This document shows, piece after piece, positions 43,301-54,259 of a stretch of DNA of 64,000 bases. Position numbers and translations under genes: made by a program. Position 1 is the first letter of the stretch; every line of letters starts with the position of its first letter. Under the pieces are notes generated by a model. It searched no databases. It saw only the letters and a list, made by a program, of their open reading frames with translations, and was not told where the DNA came from. This DNA is from Pollenia angustigena (Eukaryota; Arthropoda; Insecta; Diptera; Polleniidae): assembly GCA_930367215.1 (NCBI GenBank), contig OV884059.1:243473803-243537802 (forward strand). Reading direction: 5' to 3'.

Positions 43301-44365
43301 GTAAGTGCTTGCAGACTAACAAAGATTACTTACACTTCAACCGTTACCAAAGAGCCCTAAGCCACTTAAAATAATTTTCGAAATAATTACAGCAATTTTT
43401 TGTATTTATTTTTTTTACCACTCATGTAATTTTCCGAACGCCAAGATTCTATATTTAAAAAATTTATCATCAATCCAAATAAACGATTGAAAAAAATCAA
43501 ATATCGCAGTTAAATATGTGAAAAATAAATTTGCTCGAGACATTAAAGGAATCCAGCAGTACCACATAGCTGTAATATGTGCCAGTGTTGCCACTTCGTG
43601 GGTAAACTTTTTACTCTCGTCAGTAGAGCCCGGGTAACTTATTTGAAAGTCTTTCGTTTTTAAACTCTAATATTATTGTAGATATTGTTGATCTAAACAA
43701 TAAACAGTCTTCTCACTTAAAGTCATTGTTTCTATTCCAAAAAAAAAACTCTTTCGTAATACAGATTTGCAAAACCTTAATAATGGATGGCACCAGCATG
43801 GACGACAAAATTGAGTTTCACAGTGCTTAAGAACTCGAAGTTCATTGAAGAAAGGTATTCTAACTTTAAAACAACCTGGGGGTAAGAAGTGTTTCCAATA
43901 TTACAAAATTAAATAAATTTTATTTTGATATCGGCATTTTCAAATGCTTCAATTGAGAGAATATTTTTTGATTTACAAAACAAACTGCCCTGCGGGAAAT
44001 TTGTGTCAATTACTCCAACAGACTGGTCCTGGGATTTGTGAAAATAGAACAAGTTCCAAAAATAAAGAACTCATAACCAGTGAAAGGAGAACCAATCATT
44101 TAACTGGTTTATGAAAAACAAAACGGTAGAAAATGTAATGAACTGCAGTACTGTTTTCACTAGTGGTGTGACACATTTTTTTGGAGCTTTCTTAAATTTG
44201 GTTCTTAAATTTAGTTCTAGGACCTGTTTAATTATTGTCCCTATCACGGGATTACCTTGTTGTCAGTTCGCTTCGCTCTAGGGTGTCTTCTGAATCTTCT
44301 AAATCTCTTTTATTCACTGCAGAAGGAATTTAGAAGAACGGCAATGCATATTCTCTAGCCTCTTC

Positions 44366-44815
44366 AGACCATGGGTACACATATGTGCACCTTAACTTAT
44401 TACAAGTTTTAAAGACTTTTCGACATCGTGTGACCAATAGAAACAGTTTTATTACTTGCTTTAAGCTGCTGTGCTTTAAAACAATATCAAAAGATGACGG
44501 GTTTAGAAGTTTTAGCCATTATTTTAACATTTGAATTTAACAGTTTGGAAAAACCATACTGTTGGGATATTTTTCCTCAATAACTAATCGCTAAAACCTA
44601 AAGTACACATATGTGCACCTCATTTTCTACCAGTTTTAATAAAAAAATTAAAAAAATAATAAAAACCGAAATTTAAATTACACCTCATCAGATAAAACAA
44701 ATAGTTAATAAGCCCTTTACTTAATCGGTTCAGTTCAGATATTAAGAAATTCAGAATATACGTTAAAATGTTTCATATTTTAAGACCTGAGGTACACATA
44801 TGTGCCCCCTTAATT
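44366..44815. repeat. Three dispersed copies of GTACACATATGTGCAC palindrome
   Basis: ggtacacatatgtgcacct-type sequence lies at about 44374, 44604 and 44793. Each copy is followed by a ttaatttctaa-like and A-rich stretch, suggesting three diverged tandem units of about 200 bp. The core is almost self-complementary. Confidence 0.6.
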
Positions 44816-44966
44816 TCTAAGAATTCAAATAAAATTAAAAAAAAAATAAAATATACAGTTGTCTTATTTGCACACCAAAAGCTATATAAAATATATAAGA
44901 AATGGAAAAATTCAACGGAATTAACGTTTTTAATATCATTTTTGTTATTTTTTTTAAGTTACTATA

Positions 44967-45100
44967 CAAGGCGAATTCATGTAGATAGTGGTGGCGATAC
45001 TACACCAAAAACAAAACATTGTATTTTATTTGTTGCGTTCGTTGGTCGACATGTCAAAAACACAAGCAACTTTTGACAACTGAAAAGTGAATTCGCCTTG
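44967..45100. mobile_element. MITE, CAAGGCGAATTCA family, 8-bp TSD
   Basis: The 134-bp element starts caaggcgaattcatg and ends gtgaattcgccttg. The 8-bp TTACTATA is exactly duplicated at 44959-44966 and 45101-45108. It shares its ends with 835-1896 and 60838-61062. Confidence 0.9.
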
Positions 45101-45391
45101 TTACTATATGAATTTCAATAGTTTTAAGTCTCTTAAGCTTGACAAAAAGATCTTTTGTAAACTTAAATTGAAAATAGTTAAATTGCCTTCTCTAATTGAC
45201 TTATTGTCTAGAGAGCACATGATTGCGATTGGAAGCAGTTGTCCTAGACTTTAGCTATTGATACCAAACGAAAGAGAGAATTGAGCTTAGCCCAATAAAA
45301 AACTCAAAATGCATTTTCTTGACTTAAGACCTTTTTTAAATCAATTTTTTGTGTATTTTTTTTTTTTATAAAATTAAACGTTCATAATATT

Positions 45392-45670
45392 AGTATTGTG
45401 GTTATTTCGTTGAACTGTTTTTTCAAACTGGTTCTAATCAAATTTTTATATTTTTATCAGTCAAATTCAATTTTCATTAAATTATTTTATAAAGAAAGGA
45501 ATTCCTACAACATGAAATGAATTAAAATTTATTGATAATTTTCATACTGGACTGACGATGGGCTCGAAACCACGTTCAAGGACAGGTTGATCTGACATGT
45601 GGCGATAGTCACCACACATGTCATCAAAGATCTTTGCTACTTAACCCGTGCTTTCACCATCAAAATTACA
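45392..45670 (-). repeat. SINE-like family copy, diverged
   Basis: Same order as the 38371 copy: tagtattgtggttatttcg, aagaaaggaattcctacaac, then a degraded box B (gggctcgaaaccacg). It is more divergent than the other copies, so probably older. Confidence 0.55.
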
Positions 45671-46325
45671 CCGAGATGAAGCAAATTTACACGATTTAAA
45701 TGAAATAACACCCGATATAAAATTGAAGTTTAAAAAAAAAAAAAAAAATTTTAAAAGAAGCAAAAACACAACAACATCATTGAAAGAAGAAGTCTAATTG
45801 TAAAGATTATTATTGTAATTTGAAATAAATTAGCAAATATAACATTGAAGACTTGAAAAAAATTAATAAAACTTAAAATAAAAATCCTAAAATAATGAGT
45901 TCTACTTCCACATTTGGATGCGTATATCTAAGGAAATGCTCATTGCCATTCCTTTATAATGGGTGTTTGTGTCATACTGCTCTTACTTCTTGCTCAGACA
46001 CGTCATCATGAATAGAATCATGCTTAAACAACGCCACCAAATTATCCAAATTAACTTTGAAAGATCCGACTCTTTGAGCCTAGCAGGCTTTTTTGACACT
46101 TAGCAGTTACATGGGTAACGGCAAACAAATACAAATAAGAATTAGGATTAAGCTTTGAATACATATTGTAATTTTCGACAAGAAAGATTCAATAAAAAAA
46201 AAAAAAACTGAAAATCATCCATCGATTTTCGCAACTTGAAGCGTCTTCATGATTTAATTGACGCAACTTATTTTTTCATAAATGATGGCGATTTAGTGAA
46301 ACTAAACTGTCAATTAGACTTCAAG

Positions 46326-46525
46326 GCCGTGCTAAGTGACACCTCTTGATTGTTTTCCGTAGGGCTGTGAAGTCACTGGTTTATGCTGATAAACCAGCAA
46401 CAATTGACGTCTTGGAGGTCAACATTGTTCATTATATTCGTGACTTGCTGCCAGAAATGCTCGAAAAAGAGGAACGAGATTGGACGCCTGCAATGCGATT
46501 CATCAAGGACAGTCGCGGTTTTTAA
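46326..46525 (+). pseudogene. Mariner-family transposase C-terminal fragment
   Basis: The frame from about 46367 encodes VKSLVYADKPATIDVLEVNI and then LLPEMLEKEERDW and MRFIKDSRG before TAA at 46523-46525. This is the known C-terminus of mariner-like transposases ('FLWGxVKSLVYxDKP ... IRxxRGGH'). The catalytic core is missing. A frameshift near 46360 separates it from a TPLD-like remnant. Confidence 0.7.
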
Positions 46526-47039
46526 GTTTCATGGTCTTAAAAAATACCATTTATACCATATTTAGTAAATAAAATGCCTGCATAATTCACTTTTACAACT
46601 GTTAAGGACGTTAAATATTCTTCAAACTAAAGCATTTGAAAGTTGTATATTGGAAGAATTTCTTCCCCTAGGCTACTTTTTAATTTGAATAACTGTTTTT
46701 AAATAAACTACAGGTTCTAAATCACTATGACAGTCATCTTTAGCCAAATCTTAGGGTCCATATTGCGACATTCATTAACAAACTTTTGAAAATATATATT
46801 TTTATGATTTATGTTTAAAAAGAAACCGAGAATTTGGTTAAGAAGACTGTGTTTTTTTTTATCAACAATATTAAAAAAGAAATACTGAAATCGAATCTTG
46901 ATTTTATTTAGGTATCTAAAGTAAGAATTTCAAATAACACCTGAATTACACCTAAGAGAAATTACCCACGCTCTACACATGACAGTAAAAATGATAGCAA
47001 ATCAGGGAAATTACCTACAAAGTGGCAACACTGTACTTA

Positions 47040-47275
47040 ACACTCACCGCCACGACGACGGCTGGCAGTCAATAGTCAAATATCAATCTTTACACCAACT
47101 ATTTTTAATTGATTAACATGTTCTTTTTTACTTCTATTTTTAATACTTTTTGTCAAGAATTCTTCTTGAAGTCCATGTTCTTTGTTTTTATTTTTAATAA
47201 ATTTTTATTCATTTCATGTTGTAAAAATTCCATTCTTCATAAAATAATTTGATATCGAGGGCCCGTTTTAAGGTG
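47040..47275 (+). repeat. SINE-like family, rearranged partial copy
   Basis: gtcaatagtcaaatatcaat ... cttgaagtccatgttctttg matches the head part at 56075-56240. It then joins directly to the opposite-orientation tail (catttcatgttgtaaaaatt). The tRNA-like part is missing. It looks like an internal deletion of a head-to-head pair as seen at 55778-56672. Confidence 0.5.
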
Positions 47276-47904
47276 TAATTTTATTTAAATCTTGTAATTT
47301 TGAAATTTGCTGTGGCAACACTGTTACATATGTACATCTACTCCTGTAGTCGTATGAAAAATCAATGTTATCACGTATCACGCTCACGTATCGCATTACT
47401 AAACAACGTCTGCGTGCATGCGTGTATTTGTATGTGATTGTATTGGAAATTGGAAAAGTTCATTTATTATTATGTTTTTAAATGAAGTTTAACAATCCCA
47501 AAAATCCACAAGCATGTGGAGAGAATATGCTGCATTTTATGCACACACTACATTCTTACATTCACACATTGTTATTGTGTTCAGTGTACGTACATACACA
47601 CATACGCATGTCTTAAGTGGCATCGTTTCATTTTTGTTTTCGCATTAAAACTTATTTTTGGTTTAACAATAAATACAGTTAAATTCGGCTTTAATGAAGT
47701 TGCAAACTTTGCCACAGTTAAAGTTCCTAATTTTGGAAATAATTTGATAAACATAAAAACTGAGGTTTATCTCATTTTTATAAATTAACAAACTTACTGT
47801 CAATTTCACCAAGTTCAGTTATAGAAAAACTGAATACAGAGTGAAGCAGAATGAACTATATGGTTTAAATTGTTTATAACCAAAAAGTAATTTAAATTTT
47901 TGGG

Positions 47905-48710
47905 AATACAAAATTTCAATTTGAAAAGATTTTGTTATTCGTGCTTAATTCCCAGTTTTCATTCTTGATAAAAACACTTGAAATTTATTGTTGGTGAGAT
48001 AAGCTATTCCTATGCACATTTCACTGGTTGCTTAGGCCAGATCTTCAGGAAACTTCATCCATAAAGATTTTAGAAAAACTAAAGATATTAAACCAAATAA
48101 AACTGTTAAACGTATAAGACTTATAAGCAACAGTTCTTCTTGTAACAATATCAAAGTTTAAACAAAACACATCAACAATAAACAGTGGGCTTATCTCTGG
48201 AAATTAAGCACGAATAACAAAATCTTTTGAAATTTTGTATTCCCAAAAATTGAAATTACTTTTTGATAATAAACGGGCAGGTGCACGGCCTAGAAAACAC
48301 TTAATTGACAACATGCTTTTGTAAGTTGTTGCTGTTTTTATTTTGTTTTTCTCAACCTACTTACAACTTCAATTAATGTTGAAAGAATTTCAACTAATTG
48401 TAGTGGGGAATGTAAGATGAGATAAACCCACTGTTTATTGTTGATATGTTTTGTTAAAACTTTGATATTGTTACAAGTAGAACTGTTGCTATAAGTCTTA
48501 TACGTTTAACAGTTTTATTTGGTTTAATATCTTAAGTTTTTCTAAAATCTTTATGGATGAAGTTTCCTGATGATCTGGCCTAAGCAACCAGTGAAATGCG
48601 CATAGGAATAGCTTATCCCATCAACAATAAATTTCAAGTGTTTTTATCAAGAATAAAAACTGGGAATTAAGCACGAATAAAAATATCTTTTGAAATTGTT
48701 TATGACTTTT
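47905..48710. repeat. F1 family foldback, long inverted arms
   Basis: A reverse F1 arm (about 47935-48200) and a forward arm (about 48415-48690) are near-complementary for more than 200 bases. Both end in the phrase agcacgaataacaaaatctt. The centre holds gtgcacggcctagaaaac and cacttacaactt-like F1 sequence. The architecture matches 26240-26830, so the foldback is likely the original element form. Confidence 0.7.
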
Positions 48711-49439
48711 ATATTTATTTATTGGGAATTTTTTTATTACCTTTGAAAAATGATATCCTATAAGTGATGTTCATTTTCTGCTCATACGTTCTCTTTTTTT
48801 ACATATTATTCATAACTTTTCAAAAAGTTTCGGGTGTTATTATTTTTGTTCAATTGTAAAGTTATTCATAATAAATTCCCTTAGTCTTCTTAGAAAAATG
48901 CTGAAAAATTTATAAAAATAAAAAAGTTATAAGAAATTCAAACCGTATAGCTCATTTTGCGCCACCCTGTATTATTATAACTGTCAGCTAACAATATGTT
49001 TTTTGACAGTTATAGTTAAAGTTAATTATAACAGAACTTGATGATCGTGGCCGTAAATGTATACAAATCTTAATTTAATCTCTTAACCAGGGTAAGTTTT
49101 TATAAAAAGCAAAAAAGAAAAAAAAAATTTTTTAATATGCCAGCAAAAAAGGCAATTTAAAAACCCCAGCAAAACTTTCAATTGCTGTTGTTTTTTGAAA
49201 AATAGAAAATAGTTTAATTTTGATTATTGCACAGACCCATATAATAAATTAAAAATAATCATTTGATTTGGTAAGAGAACCACAATTTGGTATTAGAATT
49301 TTAATTATTTTTAATATTTCAAAACCTGAAAAAAGCTGCCCTGCTTCTTAGAAATATATTGTTGGCAAAAATATTTTTTATTGAAAATGTATGTTATCGT
49401 ATGAAATTTGGCATTATCAGGAAAAAGTACTTAAACCCC

Positions 49440-49530
49440 AGGTCTACACCAAAGAAAAATATCTCAGCATTTTGGCAATAACGTCGGCAGAATAACAGTT
49501 TCTCTGTTATTTCTTATTGCTTATCTGATG
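49440..49530. repeat. Fragment of the 61.3-kb MITE family
   Basis: ggtctacaccaaag and gcaataacgtcggcagaa match the inverted end region of 61328-61632 (ttctgccgacgttattgc). Confidence 0.4.
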
Positions 49531-49709
49531 TTAAAGGCATGGGAAAATGTGTTTATGTTAACTCACAATTTAGACAAAAAAAAAAAAAAAAAAAATGGAA
49601 GATGGTGCAGTGTAAAAAGTGACGCCATCTTGCAAAAATTATTTTTATTAATAAAAATTTCTTCTTATTCGACTTTGTTATTTAAATGTATATTAATTTT
49701 TTTAGTTAA

Positions 49710-49808
49710 AGGCCAATTTCGCCAAGTTCAGTTAAAACTTACTGTTACTTTAACTTTTGAAAGTTATAACTGATAGTTATTTATAACGGAACTTGGTGAA
49801 ATTGGCCG
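49710..49808. mobile_element. 99-bp palindromic MITE, TSD TAA
   Basis: aggccaatttcgccaagttc pairs with gaacttggtgaaattggccg. TAA lies at 49707-49709 and 49809-49811. Partial relatives are at 47799-47826 and near 49030-49050. Confidence 0.75.
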
Positions 49809-49837
49809 TAAATGTAATAAATAAAGCTTGATGTCTT

Positions 49838-50976
49838 TATACCCTCCACCACAATTAGTTGTGAAGAGGGTATATTATGTCTGTCATTCCGTGTGAAACT
49901 TTTTTATTATTCATCTCAGACCCTATAAAGTATATATATTCTGGGTCCTTGAGTAATTTTAAGTCGATTTACCCATGTCCGCCTGTCTGTCCGTCTATCC
50001 GTCTGTTGAAAACACGCTCACTTTCGGAAAACTCAAAAGAAATAAACAAACTTGGTGTCAAATTGCTTGTAGTTATCCTAAGCAGTTTGGGATTGAAATC
50101 CAGCAAAATCGATTTAATAGGATCTGAGCTATGAATCAAAATGTGGAACCACCACCTAAAAAAAATTTATAATTTTGTTACAAAAACTAACATAAATGGT
50201 GGAAAACGCACAGAATGATATAAGATTTCGCAACAGTTCGTTTTATTTAACTGGAAATCACGCCGTAAAATTTCGTGAAGATCGGTCCATAATTTACCAT
50301 AGGCCCCATATAAACCTTACTCCCGGAAAACAGCTTAGTACGCATAAAAACGTAAAAAATAACGCTATCATAACACAATTTGATACATCACAGTTTTATA
50401 GAACTAGAAATGACACTGTGAAATTTGGTGAAGATCGGTGCAGAACTTACCATAGGCCTCATTTAAAACCCACTCTGGTAAAATAATTAAATACGCGGTA
50501 AACTTTCTTCCAGTTTAGCTTCATATGGCCAGAAAAAATGTTATGCCATTTTGTGATATACGGTCCATAATTTTCCTTAGATTCCATTTTAGCAGCCTTC
50601 TGAAATTTACTGCAAACGCTTAAACTAATTGCACCGCTGTATTGAAATTTATGTTTTTAGTACCAGAAATCGTTCTGCAGAATTTGGGATGATTGGTTCA
50701 TAGCTTACCATGGCTTTAATATCATTTGTTCTCTTGAAAATCATTTAAGTTCATCTTAAACTGATATTCTACTCAAACTTTTTAAAATTGATTCTGATTG
50801 CCGATCAATAATTTTATATAGGTCTAAACCGCAACAAATTTTAATGCAGATGTCTGTTTTTACAAAGATTATAATAATAAATAGACATCATACAGATATT
50901 AGTCCTAAAACATTCGAAGTGCCGGTGGAGGGTATCAAAGATTCGGCACAGCCGAATATAGCACTCTAACTTGTTT
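49838..50976 (+). mobile_element. DINE-1/Helentron-like element, near complete
   Basis: Subterminal inverted repeats are taccctccacc at the left (49840) and ggtggagggta at the right (50925). Near the 3' end is the hairpin ATTCGGC-aca-GCCGAAT, then atagcactctaacttgtttt. This matches the layout of Helentron-associated elements of flies. The body has cctgtctgtccgtctatccg and several gaagatcggt / catagg repeats. A 96-codon open frame inside is non-coding repeat sequence. Confidence 0.7.
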
Positions 50977-52196
50977 TATATTAATTTTATTAAGCATATT
51001 TATTCATGTTAAAATAAAATTAGTATTTGTTTTATAAAAAAGAACTCAAGCTTAAGCAAATTAATATAAATTTTAAAGATCAAATAAGAAAAAAATTATA
51101 TAAAAAAAAATAATTTTATTTTAGTGTTTATTTGAAAAAAAAAAAAAAAATTATTTTAGTGTTTATTTTTAATTATTTAATTGTTTTACTTCAATTATAA
51201 TTTGCTGCCATTTCAGAAACTTATCTTCATTCCCACACAATTTGCTTATATTTTTTATTTTGGCTTCTTTTTTTTAATTGACAACCAAATTTGACGTTTT
51301 ATGTTGGCAATAATTAAAAAACGTCAAAACAGTGGTGTCTACATTTAAGATAACATAATTTTGACATTTACGGCAATATATGTCGTAATATTTATCTCTT
51401 GTATGGACGTGTAGTAAAGAAAATTACAAAACTGACACACTGTAACGCACATGAAATATTATTTAGTACAAGTGACTCTTTGAACATTAAAACAAGGGGA
51501 AGGAAATATTATCAAAAAGAATTGATTTCATCATTCAAAAAAATATCGCTCGAATAAGAGTTTAAATGTCCAATACACAATTTTTTTTAGAACTGTTACA
51601 ATATGCACCCATATTCATTATTATATAACAATAATTGAACAATTTTATGCGATTTTAATTCGAATTTCAGGAACCGGTACTACCACTACTAGTATTTGAT
51701 TAGATGTATACTTTCATTAAATTTCAATAAAACACAAGAAAATAAAAAAAAAACAAACTCAAACTAAATCCCTAAAACTCAACAAAGTCTGTCAAAATCA
51801 GGGGCAAAATGGTCGCATTTGTGATCGAATAAAATTTCGTAAAATAGCGAAAACCGAATTGTGGCATCCAAATCGAAATTTGTGTTAAAATGTAAAAGAT
51901 TAATAAAAATAAAAAGTTCAATACAATCAAAAACCAGTTCCATACTAAATGTGGAGATAGTAATACGTCTCTTACAAAAATACTTGTAACTCATTCCTTG
52001 ATAATGATATCCGATGGAAAGCGAAATATTGGAACAAATTAATTAATAAATAATATTTATTGTTTACAAATAATTGGCCTCGAGCTCGAAAAAACTTTTT
52101 ATTTTTATTATAAAAGAAATAAAATTTAATTTAATATGCAAAAGATTTTTCTTGTAGAGTAAAAACATATCGCAATTGTATAGAAGAATTTTATAC
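50977..52196. other. AT-rich stretch, no gene seen
   Basis: It holds poly-A tracts at 51105-51150 and a short inverted acgttttatgtt/aaaaaacgtc pair near 51295-51335. No transposon or coding features were recognised. Confidence 0.45.
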
Positions 52197-52740
52197 CATG
52201 GGAGGTAAGACCATGATGGCTTTATCTCCCATTCAAAAGAGAAATAAAACCTTTTATTTTTTTCCATTCGAATTAGTAATATAAGGAAATGGCTTTATCT
52301 CTCATTTCAGTATTGAAGAACTTTTCCATTTTACATTGATAAATAGTTTTCTTACTTTTATAATAAACAGGTAATGATTTTCCCTTTTACTAAAGTTAAG
52401 TATTGAAATCTGGGTTATTCTGCTTGGCGGCCTGCGGCCGCGCTTAGGGGTTTTTTCCTCCAGTAGGACGCGGCAGGTGGCTTCGCTGAATAAAGTTTTC
52501 CTGCGTGTTTTTCAATGATAACTAAGGGCTTTTTTCCTTTTACAGAATGTTTACACCATTTGTAACAACATTCTGGAAAAATATGGCTTTGCCTCTCATT
52601 TGAAAAAAAATATGGCTATATCTCTCACTTCGCAAAATTTTACATATGACCTTACCTCTCAATGATTGGGCAATAAGACCATTACGGCTTTATTTCCCAT
52701 TCAATTGAGCAATAAAGCCATTATGGCCTTACCTCCCATG
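52197..52740. mobile_element. Foldback element, TIR CATGGGAGGTAAGACCATGA
   Basis: Left catgggaggtaagaccatga and inverted right catgggaggtaaggccataa are about 40-bp TIRs. Inside are at least five more copies of atggctttatctctcatt in either orientation. A GC-rich block at 52430-52505 is a diverged 82-bp repeat. There is no evident target duplication. Confidence 0.65.
52430..52505 (-). repeat. Diverged copy of the 82-bp unit
   Basis: ggcggcctgcggccgcgctt, ggttttttcctcc and tggcttcgctgaataaag keep the order and spacing of the reverse 82-bp unit (ggccggcc..., ggattttctcctc, ggcttagctaactaaag). The similarity is partial. Confidence 0.45.
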
Positions 52741-53941
52741 TTTAAAAAGCACCCGCCCCCCATAAAAACACATTTGAAACGGTTTTCGACAGTTCTTAAC
52801 CATCGAATGACATTTCGAGAGGTGGTGTTCGATCGTCTGCTCGTAATGGAATGCCACGCAGGGTTTAAAAGCATCCATCAGCTGAATGCTTTTTATTTTT
52901 GCTTTTGCCACTGCTATTGAAATTTGTAATTTTTTTTCCAACAGCCAATGTTTTGTTTTTCGTTTGTGCAAAAAAGCAAATCTCCTATTTTGTATATTTT
53001 TATTTTCTGACAACTGCTTTTTTACCAGCCAGCGACAAAAATGGACAACCACATAAAAAGCAAAAGCTAAAAAAAATTATTTCGCCTTTTGCTTTTTTAC
53101 TTTTTCCTGAAAGAAGAGCTAGTTAAAAAAGACAAACAAAAAAATCTAAAATTCAAAGAACAAAAATTCTTCTCTGGCTGGTAATAACAAAAAGCCGATT
53201 CAATAAAATGAAAAGCAGCGGAAGTGTGTGCTAAAAGCAGTCTGAGCAGAGCTATTAGCTCTGCAAAAAGGCAGATTACAACGAAAAAATACTGATCAGT
53301 GTACAAGCAACATGGTTTTTTTATGGTGATGAGGAAAAATAAATTTTTGCCTTTCTTCAGTAATGTTGTAGTAATGTTGTTGTTGCTCGCCAAACAAATA
53401 AAAAATTCTTGTTGTGTTTGTTTTGCATGAAAAATATCACTTGTCGTCGTCGAGTATTTTTTTCGCAATCATGTGCCTTTGCAACCTTTTTTGCTGCTTT
53501 TGTCTCCTATTTTGCGGCTATTAGCATGCATTGGTTTTTGATTTGGCGGCTGTTTGACAGAAGCTGTTTGTTTCATTCTTTTTCCTACCTATTTTTTCCT
53601 ACAACATAAAAGTAATTGCCGTTGCTTTTTGAGTTCCATCAAATTGTTAAAAAAGCAAAAGCTGAAAAAAGCCAGTGCCAATTATTTTGTGTGTTTATTT
53701 TGCTGCTGCTTTTGAAAAGTGTGGGCTTTTTTAGCAGTGGAACTTGTCGGCTTTTTAATTTTGATTTTTTTTTTAATAGGAAAAAGTCAAAATTTGGCTG
53801 CTTTTGCTAATATGGCGATAGCATTTTAAACCCTGATGCCACGATCTAAAGCTTCGACCCAAGCTATTCGATATCGATAACGGCAATCTTAAAGAGTTAG
53901 ATTTCGGAAAAAGTCATTCGATCACGAATGCGATGATTTGA
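52741..53941 (+). pseudogene. Unidentified open frame split by a hAT insertion
   Basis: From 52741 a stop-free frame encodes HLKRFSTVLNHRMTFREVVF and then DRLLVMECH up to the insertion at 52859. After removing the element and one target copy, the same frame continues with DLKLRPKLFDIDNGN and further residues, to TGA at 53939-53941. The frame-keeping join gives about 71 codons, GC-richer than the surroundings. I do not recognise the protein. It could be an old gene or transposon exon, or chance. Confidence 0.3.
52859..53835. mobile_element. Non-autonomous hAT element, 977 bp, 8-bp TSD
   Basis: CAGGGTTTAAAAGC opens it and the inverted GCATTTTAAACCCTG closes it. The 8-bp ATGCCACG is exactly duplicated at 52851-52858 and 53836-53843. 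Many agcaaaagc/gcttttgct motifs fill both ends. This is a clear hAT pattern. Several chance frames occur inside; no transposase was recognised. Confidence 0.88.
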
Positions 53942-54259
53942 CCCCAGACCTTCATTGAAAAATTGAGCAAATGGTACATAATTTTAATTTAAATAAACTC
54001 TTATAGGGATTTAAGCTTTACGAAATCAACTCTTATTGGGATAACAAAAAAATTATTATATGGACACAATTAAACTCATTAAATTGGCAAAAAGTTAAGC
54101 CACTCTATTAAAACTATTTGAATACCTTCAGGTTATTGTTACTAATTAAAAAATTAGTAAAATTGCATTGCATTATTTGTTGCAATGAATTGCATTATTG
54201 TTTTATTTTCATTGTTCTTCGATATGAATTGAAAATCCTTTGTCAGATTTAATGTTTGT

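Larger units (their letters stand above)
43583..47033. mobile_element. Candidate large hAT-like element with CAGTGTTGCCACTT ends
   Basis: Left cagtgttgccacttcgtggg and right, inverted, cagtgttgccactttgtagg match. The similarity continues for about 70 bp (tttactctcgtcagtagagc versus tttactgtcatgtgtagagc), which is more than chance. The 8-bp flanks do not match. The 3.45 kb interior has no recognisable transposase and carries a MITE, a SINE and a mariner fragment. It may be one old element or two related ends. Confidence 0.45.

Noticed and set aside
50196..50486. 96-codon frame
   Set aside because: Lies in the body of a DINE-like element and is built from repeated gaagatcggt/catagg units.
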